Source: Haplomitrium mnioides
Taxonomy: Eukaryota; Marchantiophyta; Haplomitriopsida; Calobryales
Reading direction: 5' to 3'
Length of the DNA stretch: 35,203 nt
Assembly (NCBI GenBank): GCA_049999725.1
Contig: JBNGIS010016334.1
Location: 1-35,203, forward strand
A program made the position numbers and the translations under genes. Below are positions 10,460 to 20,833 of this stretch, piece after piece; positions within the stretch are counted from its first letter, which is position 1, and every line of letters starts with the position of its first letter. The notes beneath the pieces are model-generated. The model had not been told where the DNA came from and searched no databases. It saw nothing but the letters and a program-made list of their open reading frames with translations.

Positions 10460-11149
10460 AGAACCTTCTGTGGTCAATCAGTTAGTGGATACTGGTTGGT
10501 GGGTTGCAGTAGAGCAAGGAGTGTTCAGTATTGTGTGTGCCTATGGAATAGGTGGTCATTTCAACAAGCAAATAGAGTAGTGAGTGGTTGGAGGAACAAC
10601 GAGTGGATGTGAGATCAGGAGGGTCGTTCTATAGGTGAGCTCTCAGCATCAAGCTCTGGGGTACATTGGGTTGGAGTGGTCTGAGTATCCAGTTTGAGGG
10701 AAGACAGGTGGTGTAATGTAGGTAGGCACTGGAGTGTTAGTCTGAGATATCCTTGCAAGTTGGGTAATTGGTTGCTTGTGAATTTCTCTGAGTCACCTCA
10801 AGTTTAAATTCAGCATGTACATCAGCTTTCTTGTCCTATAAGTGTCAGTCTTACAATTTGAGTAACTCTTGGCTGTTGTTCTGTGTTAGTGAGTAGTTGG
10901 GAGTATTTTTGTGTGTGATTTGGGGAGGAAAAAGGGTTGTCAGGCCTAAGGTGGAGAGCGGTCCATCTCTAAACTGATAGAGTGCAGTTTTAGAACTCTC
11001 TAAAGAATCTAGAAAGTCGGTAAAAGTTGTTCAAGAGCGGATTTCTATATAGATCTTGTGCGGTTCGATCCTTGGTTGTTCTTTTCGGGGTTGGAGTGCT
11101 ATTGCTATGCTACGACATGAAGCTAGTGAAGAGGGCTCGATTTGAATAT

Positions 11150-12235
11150 TGAGACACTTGGCTCCTAAAGGTCCAAGCAGCTTCTAAAGCAATACCTAGT
11201 GGGAAGGGGACTTTGGCATATTCGATAACATGTTGAAAGCCATGAGGCAATCAGCCCATTGAATTGATTGATTTGGAGGCATGAGAAGAATGGCTAGAAA
11301 ATTGGGAGAAATTGATAGACCAAATTGATGCAGACATGGAAAATCTACACCAAGCTATAGTCGGTTTGGACCAGCCAAAGCTTTCATCCACTTAGCCCGA
11401 TAAGGTCCCAAGAGAGGAAGAAGAAGAAATCAATATCAAGAACATTGCGATTGAGGTAGTGGAAGGCCTTGTCGAAGAAGCAGACCAGCCCATTGAAGAG
11501 GATTTTGAGGAAGAGGAGCCCGTAGAGTAAGAAGTAGATCAAACAGATCTCCAAACAGCAGGTAAAGGAGAGAAAGGAGAAGCAAAGGATGGTGAAATGA
11601 TGGTCGAAGATCTTCTATTGGAAAGTTCTTCCAATGAACCATCTTGGACCAGTGAGAGAGGGAAAGTGGTGGAAGAGCTAGGCACGAAGTTCGATAATGA
11701 CAACTAAGAGGAGTCGATCCAACAATTGAAGAGAAAAATCAAGGTAAAGAAACTATGCTAGAGAATGCAATGTTTGAAGAACGATTCACCAACAAAACAT
11801 TGAGGAAGTCATTAACATTGGCCCAACAACAAATTGCAAAGGGCATCTAAGAAATTACTCAAGTGGCAAACTTAAGAAATTGAATGGCCTCATTGGAGGA
11901 AAGCATAAGCAGGGGTGACAAGATGTTGAAGTTAGAGAAAACCAAAAGCAATAAGTTGGTGAAAAGACTACATAATGAGGAGTGTCAAGTTTGAGTTCTC
12001 AAGAAGGAAGTAGAGGCCAGCAAGGTGGAGCTTCTTGAGTGTAAGTATTTAATTACCTAACTCCAAATGCAATTGCATGATCATGTGTAGAATGAGAAAC
12101 ATTGGATCCAATTTTATCATGAGATGGAGAAGAGAGAGGAAGAGAAAGTGAAGTGGGCTGCATTTTTGCAGGCCAAGTTGGGGGCTTGGCTGCAAGATTC
12201 TATCAGAAGAGAAAAAGAGAGAGAGAGATAAGACC
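11150..12235 (+). pseudogene. Decayed acidic coiled-coil protein of a retroelement
   Basis: Continuous protein-like sequence runs through stops and frame changes on the plus strand. It starts with QPIELIDLEA and LENWEKLIDQIDADMENLHQ near 11260-11360. An acidic stretch follows (EEEEEINIKNIAIEVVEGLV, then PIEEDFEEEEPVE) near 11418-11528. After a frame change come FEERFTNKTLRKSLTLAQQQ near 11775-11834 and SISRGDKMLKLEKTKSNKLV near 11900-11960. The latter parts have heptad-like leucine spacing typical of a coiled coil. No enzyme motif is present. It follows the plus-strand LTR relative at the spacing expected for its internal region, so I infer an element-encoded accessory or gag-linked protein. 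The family is not recognised. Confidence 0.45.
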
Positions 12236-13560
12236 CAAGAAGGGAACTGATGGGCTGAAGATCATCATCGTTTGCCATGGCAATCGCTCAAGGTGGAACC
12301 TTTAAATCCAAATCATCTATCGTAGTTGTTTGCGAGAGGAAGGAGTGTGAAAGAGAAGAGATTATAAGAGCTCTAAGTCCTATTTTTTGCAAGGGAATCA
12401 ATGGAATTCTCAAAGAAGTGCATGAGACTAAAGAAGACATATAATCATTAGGCTTAGGAAAAGAGAGATCGAAAGAAAAGAAATGCTTAGGAAGATCGAA
12501 GGTGGCGGAATGATTTTCCAATGTTTTTTTTCAGACGCATGTCAAGCTCTAGTGAATTATGGAAGTAATTGCGAAGAGTGAAGAGTTGTAGTTCAAAAGT
12601 CAAAATCCGAAGGAATCTAATAGTGGAAGGCAGCACCATCAATTCCATGTGGAGAACGACATCGGGCAAAGTAACATCAGAATCTGTTATGATCAATGAT
12701 TGGCAGAAATTTTCTCTGACGTCAACTAAATTATCGAGTAGCAAATAGTCAACAATTCAAATACAATGGAGATAAACAAGACGATCAACCTACCTCGTTG
12801 AAAACGGAGTCAAGCAACGTTGGAAAAGGTTTCTATTTGTTGTTTCAGATTGATCCGACTCGTCTATCAGAAACAGTGTGGAGTCTTTGTTTTCATTCAT
12901 ATATGAGTCTAGAGGGCTAATTTTTTGGAATATGAAATTTGATTTAGAGAGAGGATTTGGTGCTCTTGGTGAAAATGAAGGTTTTAGTGAGAAAAGTGTT
13001 TCTTTCAATACCAAACCTTTCCTCCCCGATTGAAAGAACCTTGAGAGAGGGTTAAACTGAGTGTTTTGTGATTAACTAGAATACTATATGTAGATTTTTT
13101 ATTTTATTTTTTGTTTTTTTTGTTTTTGCAATCCTATTGAATGTCGTCTTAAGTATATCAAATCAGTTCTTCATTATACAATTTGTCTTTTTTTCTCGAT
13201 TTATGTGTTAAATTCTTTCTTCTTCATTTTCTTTAAATCATGTATCCTCTAAAAATATCAACGTGATCTGAATGAGGAGTTGTAAGCACATGAGCAACAT
13301 CTTGCTTGAATTCCAAGTAGTTAGAGCACTTCATCCGTGACTCCTTCTTATATATAATTGTATAGTCCAGTCTTCTAGTTATTGTTGTTTGCTGCACTGT
13401 TTGGTTGCCTTCATCGAGCTTTGCCTTGTTTTGTTCTTCTTTTTTCAACAAAATGTGTATTTTATTACTAATGTAATAATATGTAAAGAGGTCTTTAGTA
13501 GAAACATGGTGCAAAAGATATAACAAGAAGGAAAATATATATAGAAAAATAGGTTTCTAT
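12236..13560. other. No recognised gene; scattered short frames
   Basis: A plus-strand stretch from ATG 12278 (MAIAQGGTFKSKSS start) stays open for about 55 residues and may continue the decayed frame before it. On the minus strand, 13233-13526 is open for 97 residues with ordinary composition but no recognisable motif. I would not call either a gene without homology. Confidence 0.4.
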
Positions 13561-14455
13561 CAATGAGAAGAAGGGTGAAAGTAAAACAAATGCATCAAAT
13601 TTGTACATTTTTTATTTATATGTATATTAGTAATCATAAGTTGAATAACATTGGAGATTAGGAGGAGAAATTTTATTTTATTTGTGAAATTTTTCAAGAG
13701 AAGTAAAAATGTATGAAAAATTTCTAAAAACAAATTTGGCTAACAAGTGCTCATAATGCATTGGTGGTAAATGTATAAGTCAAATTGTAGGTTGGTTTAT
13801 TAACTCATTGTCGGCCACGGTTTTTCAGGTTTTTTGATTTTTTGTGTTTAACCGACCTAGTATAGCACTTTGAGCTCATGACTTATAGACATGGTGCACA
13901 AGGGGACAAAGAGAATAAAATCAGTTTAAGGAGTCGTCCAGAGTATGAAGAAAGTAGATTTGTTTAGTTCCATTGGAGGGTTGGCCCAGTTTGATGCGAG
14001 GAAGAAGCGACATCAGAATTCAACTAAGGAGAGAATGGTGAGGAGAATTCTACAGGAATAAGGACCACACGAGCCATCTTGCCCTTTTTCTGCACATTCC
14101 TCCCCTCTCTTCTATTTTCTCCTGTTTGGTATACTCTGTTCTATGTTATCCCATGTTCTCTTTTTGTCCTGTAAAATTGAGTGTCTTGTGAGTGCTAAAG
14201 GGTGCTCTATTCACCCTCTCATAGAAGGGTTTTGATTTTTTACTTTTGTTCTATTTAAGTTATTATTTTATTAATGGCATATGATATTATATTTTATTAT
14301 TCTTTAGCTATCTGATAGTCTATGGAGAGACTCCTATTTTTTAAAGTTATTTCATTTTATTATTTTCTTATATTATATTTTAATCTTATTATATTATTTT
14401 ATAGTTTATTATATTATTATTATTTTTTATTGTTTATAACTTATTTATTTTATTT
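13561..14455. other. AT-rich stretch, no gene recognised
   Basis: It contains AT-rich DNA, a moderate-complexity stretch at 13800-14230, and a TTATATTATT-rich run at about 14280-14450. I recognise no element end and no coding remnant. Confidence 0.4.
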
Positions 14456-14680
14456 CTTCTTCCTTCCTTCATTTCTCTTTCCTTTCTCTCTTCNNNNNNN
14501 NNNNNNNNNNNNNNNNNNNNNNNNNNNNNNNNNNNNNNNNNNNNNNNNNNNNNNNNNNNNNNNNNNNNNNNNNNNNNNNNNNNNNNNNNNNNNCTTTCTT
14601 CCTCCTTTTTCTTCTTCCTTTTTTTTCTTCTTTCTTTCTTCTTCTTTTTTCCTCTTCTTCATTTTTCTCCTTCACTTCCG
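14456..14680. repeat. Pyrimidine (CTT/CCTTT) tract with assembly gap
   Basis: The plus strand is almost entirely C and T from 14456 to 14493 and from 14594 to about 14680, with 100 Ns between (14494-14593). Open frames reading through it are low-complexity artefacts. Confidence 0.9.
14494..14593. other. Assembly gap (100 N)
   Basis: One hundred Ns lie inside the pyrimidine tract. The true length is unknown. Confidence 0.99.
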
Positions 14681-14699
14681 AGCTTTCCCCTGCCGATCT

Positions 14700-15391
14700 A
14701 CGTCGCACAAGGAAGGAGGCAACATCGTAGAAATAAGGAGAGAGCAAAATCGAGGGGAGAGGATGACAAAATTCAGACAAGGGGAGGACGAAATCGAAGA
14801 AAATGAATGAGATGTGAAGGAGGCAGTGAGATCGAAGGAGGGAGCATTGCAGAATGAGGATGGCAAAATCGAAGAAGGAGGAGCGTGAGATCGAAGGAGA
14901 CAACGAAATCGCAAGAGAGGAGAGATGAAATCGCATGGATTGAGGTAAGAATTCGAATCAAGGAGAGGGGACGAAATGACAGGGATGGAGGCAGGAATTC
15001 GGATCAGCGAGAGGAGAGATGAACTCGCGGTGGGATGGAGGTAGAAATTCAGGTCAGGGAGAGGAGAGGTGAAATCGCAGTGGGATGGAGGTAGGAATTC
15101 GTATCAAGGAGAAGAGAGATGAAATCGAAGAGGGAGAGGCAAGGAATCAGAATTCAACAGGCAAGGAGGAATTCGTGGAGGAATTGCAAGGAGGAGAGAA
15201 TTCAGAAGAGAGGAGCGAAAAGAATTCAGAGGGAAGGAGGAGAAGAATTCGAGGTGAGGCGAGAAACTCAGAAGAGAAATCCATCTGAGAGGAATTTAGG
15301 AGGATTCAGGAAGAATTACAGGAGGAGATCAGAAATTCAGAAGAGGAAATCTAAGAGAAATCGAGGAGTGTAAAGAAATCGAGGAGACAAA
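14700..15391. repeat. Purine-rich region with GAAATCG/GAATTC words
   Basis: The plus strand is strongly G+A-biased for about 700 bases and full of GAAATCG, GAGGAG and GAATTC words. Part of it (14905-15135) is a regular tandem repeat listed separately. Purine-biased sequence of the same kind resumes at 15644 and again near 15970-16110, so it was probably one region before other sequence entered. Open frames here are compositional. Confidence 0.7.
14905..15135. repeat. About 50-bp purine minisatellite, four units
   Basis: Four and a bit units share GAGAGATGAAATCGC, then GGGATGGAGGTAGGAATTCG, then ATCAAGGAGAGG with substitutions. The units start near 14920, 14970, 15017 and 15066, followed by a partial copy near 15116. 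Confidence 0.85.
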
Positions 15392-15643
15392 TGTTTGGAG
15401 GCAAAATATGAGAGATCGTATTCAACTCAATGGATTTACAAAAGTGAAGAGGCTTGCGGCACGGTGGCGCTCTCTTCGATCTCCTCCTTCTTTTCTCTCT
15501 ACATACTCTGTATTTATACTTAAAAATTACCCTAAATTAACTTAACAAAACTAACCCTAAAGAGGGTCCACAAAATAAGACTCTACCCGTCATCCTACGG
15601 GTTACGTCATCCTACGGATTATGTACAGAGCTTGGTATTTCAA
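15392..15643 (-). mobile_element. Candidate short solo LTR (TGTT...AACA)
   Basis: The 252-bp block starts TGTTTGGAGG and ends GGTATTTCAACA, so the ends are TGTT/AACA. It differs sharply in composition from the purine-rich DNA on both sides. On the minus strand a TATA-like box (AGTATAAATACAGAG) lies about 125 bases from the TGTTGAAATACC end, as expected for U3. A short direct repeat, GTCATCCTACGG, lies at about 15588 and 15607. I do not find a clear 5-bp target duplication, and no internal region or PBS adjoins it, so the call is tentative. Confidence 0.4.
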
Positions 15644-16160
15644 CAAGGAGGAGGGGATGAATGGTGAAAATTCGAGGAGAAAATGGTGAAGGAAGGCATG
15701 CTCTATGACCACGCCGCTCGATGAGTCAGCCCTGTTAGATTCCTCTCTTTCTTGGCGATAACCCTCCTTTCGGAGGTTCTCCCATTTGCAAAATTCTAGA
15801 CTGGGTGATTCGCCCTTGTTCTAATTCTCGTCTTGCTGGCCAAATCTTTCAGCCTACGAACAGTCGGGATTGTAGAAATTCTGGCCAAACTTCTCCTTTG
15901 AAATGATGCAAGGCCTTGGAATGTCTGGACAAATTCTCTAACGCAGAAACTCCTAAGCAATTTTCGTGCAGATGCAGCGAAATCGAGGCGAGAGAGGGAA
16001 CTCAGAGGAGAGAAATTCAAGAGCTGCAAGGAAGTTCACTCAGAGAGGAGATCAGGAATTGAGTAGAGGGAGAAGACTTCAAAGGGAATGCAGGAAGAAA
16101 TTCAAGGAGAGACAAGTGGCAATTCGAAATCAAAAGAGCTATGGCAATTCGAAATTAAAG
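15644..16160. other. Unrecognised stretch upstream of the DIS3 fragment
   Basis: The start and end are purine-rich. The middle (15700-15960) is balanced in composition and resembles a leader or intron but has no supportable frame. The word GGCAATTCGAAAT occurs twice just before the DIS3-like start (about 16108 and 16143). Confidence 0.4.
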
Positions 16161-16165
16161 GAATG

Positions 16166-16535
16166 ATGCTTCAAAGTAAAGCGTTGGTGAAAAAGAGAAG
16201 GAACGGATCCTTGAGCAAGGTCGTGCGAAAACATTACTTGAGGGATGATATCTTGTGTGGTGGACTGTTGAGTCCCATCTGTGATAAATCCGCTGTTGTG
16301 CTCAACGAGTTAGCTCAACAGATCATTGTCATGGACACCAATGTTGCCCTTCATCAGATAGACTTGCTTACAAATGTGGCTGTAAGCGATGTGATTGTCC
16401 TTTTGGTGGTCTTGGATGAGACCAAAAACAAGAGTTTGAGCGTTTACAACAAGTTGTGAGCTATTTGCAATCCTACACGCAGATTTTTTTGTCTTCGCGA
16501 ATGAACATCATAAAGACACTTACATCAAGTCCCTT
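16166..16535 (+). pseudogene. DIS3 (fragment): DIS3/RRP44 N-terminal PIN-domain fragment
   Basis: From ATG 16166 the frame begins MLQSKALVKK and contains VVRKHYLRDDILCGG, then IIVMDTNVALHQIDLL, then VIVLLVVLDETKNKS and VYNKL. This is the order of the exosome 3'-5' exoribonuclease DIS3/RRP44 amino terminus. The Asp of DTNV is the first metal-binding acid of the PIN endonuclease domain. In the known family a three-cysteine motif follows the YLRDDI block; here only CGG and PIC remain, so one Cys appears lost. A TGA at 16457-16459 interrupts the frame, consistent with CGA to TGA. Homology continues with CNPT, then after an extra T in a seven-T run (16484-16490) shifts frame to FVFANEHHKDTYIK. It stops near 16535. 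No intron is visible in the 370 bases. It is a retrocopy or a captured exon piece, not a working gene. Confidence 0.85.
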
Positions 16536-16965
16536 GCTTGGTGTTGGAGGAGCCACTGCTTGTGGCAAAGCGGGAGTTGGGTATGCTGGTATATTTAAGA
16601 TGGGCCTTCTTGGAGGCACCAATGGAAAGTGCATTGCCTCTTTACGGAAGCTGTAGAGAGCTGAAATTGGAGGGGAATAGAATCACCGTTTCTTAGGCGC
16701 CTCAAGATATGCACAATGTGAATGGAGACTGCTCGTTTCACAAGTCTTTCAATGACTTGACGCTCCCTTCACGAGCATTCACAATGGACGGAGAAACTTG
16801 GAGCACAAAGCACCACAAACACGATTTCAGATTTGAAGAGGAAGGTGCGCCGCACACTCCAATCACTCACATCGCGGAATTTTGTTCTTCTGCATATCCC
16901 AACTTCCTTGACAGAAGCTCCACGATCCAAGGTCTCTCAGGGCCTATCTCGAGAAGGAGATAGAT
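16536..16965 (+). other. Coding-like DNA of unknown origin after the DIS3 fragment
   Basis: This region is richer in GC and codon-like than its surroundings. One open stretch (from about 16540 to 16656) is glycine-rich (GVGGATACGKAGVGYAGIFK). A second (16709-16963) is polar, with a segment TMDGETWSTKHHKHDFRFEE. Neither continues the DIS3 protein as I know it, and I recognise no family on either strand. It may be further captured gene pieces joined to the DIS3 fragment. Confidence 0.3.
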
Positions 16966-18060
16966 TGTCACTAAAAATAGTTCCAAAAAAAGTCAAGGGC
17001 TTTCAATTTTGACGGCCAAAGGGGTTGGCTGTAGCTAATATTAGGGCCTAACATGGCTGTGGGAAAGTTCCCGAATGCAAAAGGTAAGGGGCATTAAATG
17101 GTCACATTAAATGCTCACGTCTGTTGCATTTTTGGAGTTATAGCTTCATGATAGGCTCATTGTGAGAGGATTTATAATGGGGAATTCTTGGCGAGGAACA
17201 TAGAACTGGACTTATAAGGGTGGTTCATTGTGAGAGGATTTATCAAGGGAATTGTTGGTGAGGAACAAAGGACCCGAGAGACAAAAGAGTAAGACCATCG
17301 CCGGAAGGAGGATTGGAGGTGTTCTTGGTGTTGGGATTGCTTGATCGAAGGTTGGGAGGATTGGAGGTGTTCTTGGTGTTGGGATACTAGTGGAGGGCAT
17401 CTGCAAGTGGACCAACCTTTGGAGGTGCTGCAACAACCAAGAACGTCATTTCTAGGGAATTCAAGGGGTTGGGTCTTCTCTTCAATTCACAATGTGTAGG
17501 AGATACTATTAGTTGTGTTTTCTTTTCCTATAGTTGTAGAAATTGGTTGTTGCTGCCCGATGCTACTCTCTGATACATGAGCAAGCTATGGATTAGATTC
17601 TAGGTGAGTCTAGTGTGCCTTGTTTGGTACATTGAGTGCCAGACTTCTTCAAGTAAACGTCAGTTTGGAGTCTTTGGTGGGCAGATTGTGCTAGGGCGGT
17701 GTGTCGGTAGATTTGGCCGGTGTCTATGGTGTGGAGTGAAGTCCAGCAATTGTGAGAGCTGCCTTCTTATTGGTAGAAGTCAAACAACAATCTTCCTTTC
17801 CCTTTGGAAGTCAATCTAGGGACTTCGGACGGCTGAAGTGAAATTACCTGATTACGGGTGTGTGTGTGTGTTAATGGATATGTTAGAGTGTTATTAGAAC
17901 TGATGTGAGTATTCGTAGACCATCAGAATTAAGTTGTGAAGCATGTAGGCACTATTAAGTATTATTTGAGTGCATTGAATTCATTTGAAGAAAGGGTGTG
18001 GGCAGTGGGGGTGTGAGTGCGTGTGTATTCCTTTGTTGTCTTAAGTAGACAACATTAGAA
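16966..18060 (+). mobile_element. Possible LTR-like segment with internal duplications
   Basis: It starts TGTCACTAAAAATAGTTCC, an LTR-like edge, and is GT-rich with short duplications like other LTR material in the window. Duplicated pieces are CATTGTGAGAGGATTTAT (about 17158 and 17226) and GGAGGATTGGAGGTGTTCTT (about 17308 and 17356). The right edge is uncertain: TAGACAACA near 18050 is a possible end. No PBS, second copy or internal domain was found, so this is a weak call. Confidence 0.3.
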
Positions 18061-18425
18061 GCAAAACACATCTAAAAGGATCCTTGAAACACAACCAACC
18101 CTTAAGTTGGTGTAAATTGGTAGGAAATGAGATAAGAAACCAGCCATAGGGCTGACACTCATATATATATCCATGCAAACACATTAATTACATGAGAATA
18201 TAGATCTCTCTCTCACTCTCACATAGTCTATTTCATTTTATTGTACTTAGATTTCACTTGTTCTAGCCTTTGGGACTCTTTTGGCCTTGGCTATGTTTAC
18301 CTGTTGTTTTAATGCCCCCTTCTATCGAGGGGGCTCATCACTTTTACTCTCTCTCACTTGCACCATGGTGCGAAATATACCGTTTAGTCTTTACGACCTT
18401 AGGGCTGGTATGGGACTTTAAACTA

Positions 18426-18481
18426 ATTCTTCTTCTTCTTCTTCTTCTTCTTCTCTCTCTCTCTCTCTCTCTCGCTCTCTC
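18426..18481. repeat. (TTC)n-(CT)n compound microsatellite
   Basis: About ten TTC units are followed directly by about thirteen CT units, with one CG interruption near 18474. Confidence 0.95.
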
Positions 18482-18676
18482 GTTCATACATATACATATA
18501 TGATCAAGATAATACAATAAATAGAATGAACCTCGCATCTTTATATTTTATCTTCTAATGAATATATATAGGGTGGCTATGACTGTGATCTTAGTCAAAG
18601 ATTATGCTATCTATAAATAGTGCTAATTCTAGATTTGTGTATTACTTGTATATTAGTTATATTTTAACAAGACTAA

Positions 18677-18790
18677 CAACCGATACTTTGAATTAGAAAC
18701 TGTTATTCAAGTCTTGTTTTATTTTGCATTCAAGAAAAATGGACTTCAAAATTTGGACTTCAAAATTAACATTTTTTTACATTTGTGAAT
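18677..18790 (+). repeat. Degenerate copy of the right inverted-repeat arm
   Basis: The order AACAACCGATACTTTGAATT, AGAAACTGTTATTCAAGTC, TTGTTTTATTTTGCATTCAA follows the right arm's AATAGCCGCTACTTTGAACC, AGGAACCGCTACTGAGTTCC, TGTTTCACTTGGCAGTTGAA. The identity is moderate and the A- and T-run tail also fits. The orientation equals that of the right arm at 34696-34897, so with 6700-6873 it could bound an inner element of about 12 kb. A short tandem duplication, GGACTTCAAAATT, lies inside at about 18741-18769. Confidence 0.4.
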
Positions 18791-18839
18791 CTTCTTAACA
18801 AAATTTTTATTAGCTTGCAATTTGCTTGATTTGTATATT

Positions 18840-18904
18840 TATAGTATTTCAAAATCATTTTTATATCAAAAATTTCACAAAAAAATGATTTTAAAAATAC
18901 TATA
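18840..18904. repeat. Perfect-stem AT-rich hairpin
   Basis: The arms TATAGTATTT-CAAAATCATTTTT (18840-18862) and its near reverse complement at 18880-18904 pair over about 22 bases with one small bulge and a loop near 17 nt. It could be a small MITE-like remnant or a chance AT palindrome. No target duplication was identified. Confidence 0.55.
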
Positions 18905-19399
18905 TTTAAAGAAGATAAACACCAAGAGATGGAATATTTTCAAAATATATTAAAACTTTAAGCACAATACATTAATATTTTTTTTAATATTCAAAAGACA
19001 TTAAATTTACCAAAACCTTAAACACTTGCTGAAAATGCATTCAAAGAAAAGATAATGCTTGGACAAGCACTGAAATCTTCATTTACAATCTTCTATTGTA
19101 TGATTTCAACTTCTTAATATATATGAAAAAGGTGAAAAACAATTTAAAAAACGCTTGTGCTCACATAGACTTTTGTATGTATATCATCAAAACATGATCT
19201 CTTTCAATCAAAATCAATTAGGCATTCTTATGCACACTCATTCTTTCCTAACTTATATAAATCTATTTCAAAAATAAAAATCAAAGAAGTTACTCATACA
19301 ACAAATGATTTCCAAATTCATAATATTAGTATATATTCTTAGAAGATCAATACAAAACATAGAGACTCTATGTCTTGAGACCTAAATTGTTCGAACATC

Positions 19400-20833
19400 T
19401 ATGTCAACATGGATTTCCTTGCATACATCTTTTGTATTGAATAATGTTTTTTCTAAAATTCATTTATTCCTATATAGTAGCCCATACGATCTGAACTTAA
19501 GAACACATACATTAAACGTTTTCTTATTGAAGGATCATTTATTCAAACACATGCATCCAAACAACCTTAGACTGGAAATTTTGTTGAAATCTAATACTTT
19601 ATTGTATATATATAAAGTTTACATTAATGAGTGGCTTCTCTCTCAATTGTCCTCCTTAGAATAGATGTTATTCTCTATATCAATTGACTGAAAAGTGTGA
19701 GCATCTAAAGTTGTTGATGAATCATGTTGGAGCTTCTAGTTCCTAAAATAACAATAGAGTCACTTGATGCATCTACTATATGAGGAGGAATATGCTCCTT
19801 GAAGTAAGAGTAGATAATTTGTGACTTCGTGATTTGTGATGGTAAAGACGCCATGAGCTTCAAAACTCTTTATGGAGTATGTCTTTTATCATGTTCTATT
19901 GCAATACAATTGCACATTAGTCTAAGAGCATAGACTAAGTCTGTGTTGGACTTAAAGCAAAGATCTAAAACTCAATCTTGCTCATAAGACAAATGATCAA
20001 TGAAAAAATTAAAGAGCCTACGACTTCTTGTAAACATTTATATAAGCCTCAACTCTTAGATGTTTTAGTTTCATATAAACTACAGAACAGCTAAATAGAC
20101 TACATATAATTTGGCAATTGTGACCGGTCGCATCTTCTGATTGTAGATTGAACAACTTCATGTTACACTTCCTCTTCTTAGTCCAATAGCCCACCACTTA
20201 ATACTTGTAGGTATATGTAATTCTAGAACCACTTGAATGATGAATGTTTGTTTGGTCTTTGCAGCAATCACATAAATTTATAAGACAAATCAAGAAAAGA
20301 AATTGCTGCAAATAGTGAATGATTACAAATGACCAAAAGTCAGGTGTTTTAATTGCCACAAAAATGAAACCATCTCAAAATTATCATCCTTGAAAAAGGG
20401 CTCTTAATCATCATGCTTGCATTTATAAATGTTGTAACCATAAGGAACATCAACAATAATAAGAGTGAAATCTCATGGTTTCACTAGTTCTTTTAGTTGT
20501 TTAGCATTGGACTCCTCGTGGACTTGGTAAAATGCCACATTGAGTCTATCTATGCATGAGTATAGATCAAGTTCATATGCATTAACTACTTCCTCTTAGA
20601 GAGGGACATCAACTTCATTCTACTGCCTCTCTTTTCAATCTCTTGCTTTTTGACAATGAAGCGGAAAAGCAAGAAGATAAGTGACTAGAAACTTTTAAGC
20701 AGCTACTTAAAAGCTTATTTCTCTTTAGAAAAGAAAACAAGCTACAAATTAATAATCGAAAGCACATAATTGAAAGCATTACTACAACAAGAAGTCTATA
20801 GATGCATTGAATCATTGTAGTCCATGCACGCAT
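19400..20833 (-). pseudogene. Decayed amino-methyltransferase-like gene (DPPY-type)
   Basis: Read on the minus strand, a chain of protein-like segments follows the order of N4/N6 amino-methyltransferases in which the catalytic motif precedes the SAM-binding motif. First comes a serine/lysine-rich linker (SASLSKSKRLKREAVE, about 20660-20615) and VVNAYELDLYSCIDRLNVAF (about 20590-20530). Then FTLIIVDVPYGYNIYKC (about 20470-20420), where DVPYG fits motif IV (DPPY) with the first Pro replaced. Then GSRITYTYKY and VVGYWTKKRK (about 20225-20175). Then RLFNFFIDHLSYEQD, a stop, and VLDLCFKSNT with CNCIAIEHDKR (about 20015-19885), fitting motif I and the acidic residue that binds SAM ribose. At least six stops and two frame changes are seen. 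It cannot be functional. The family match is from motif order; I could not search. Confidence 0.55.

Larger units (their letters stand above)
9560..11100 (+). mobile_element. Diverged LTR relative, plus orientation
   Basis: Compared with the sense strand of the large LTR, the segment 9750-10010 keeps, in order, GTTGAGGGCCAA, TTGGAGGACAAGTTG, GTCCAGGGGCAG, GCGGTGGCCTTACACCC, GCTGCCTCT, a TATA block (TTATATAAGG) and AACACTTATGGGATAA. Further downstream the match fades into GT-rich sequence. Neither edge is clear: I see no convincing TGTCAG start near 9560 and no PBS near 11100. A 10-N gap is at 10450-10459. The conserved part is the U3/promoter region, which is the part missing from the relatives at 946-4880 and 32160-34631. 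Confidence 0.6.

Noticed and set aside
14322-14936. Several long open frames across the pyrimidine/purine tracts
   Set aside because: They consist of low-complexity Phe/Leu/Ser or Lys/Glu runs and pass through the 100-N gap.
19401-19664. Possible copia integrase segment on the minus strand (LFGCMC...)
   Set aside because: Only a few residues fit an FGC-type integrase motif and the following pattern is poor. It is better treated as the tail of the methyltransferase-like remnant or as unassigned.
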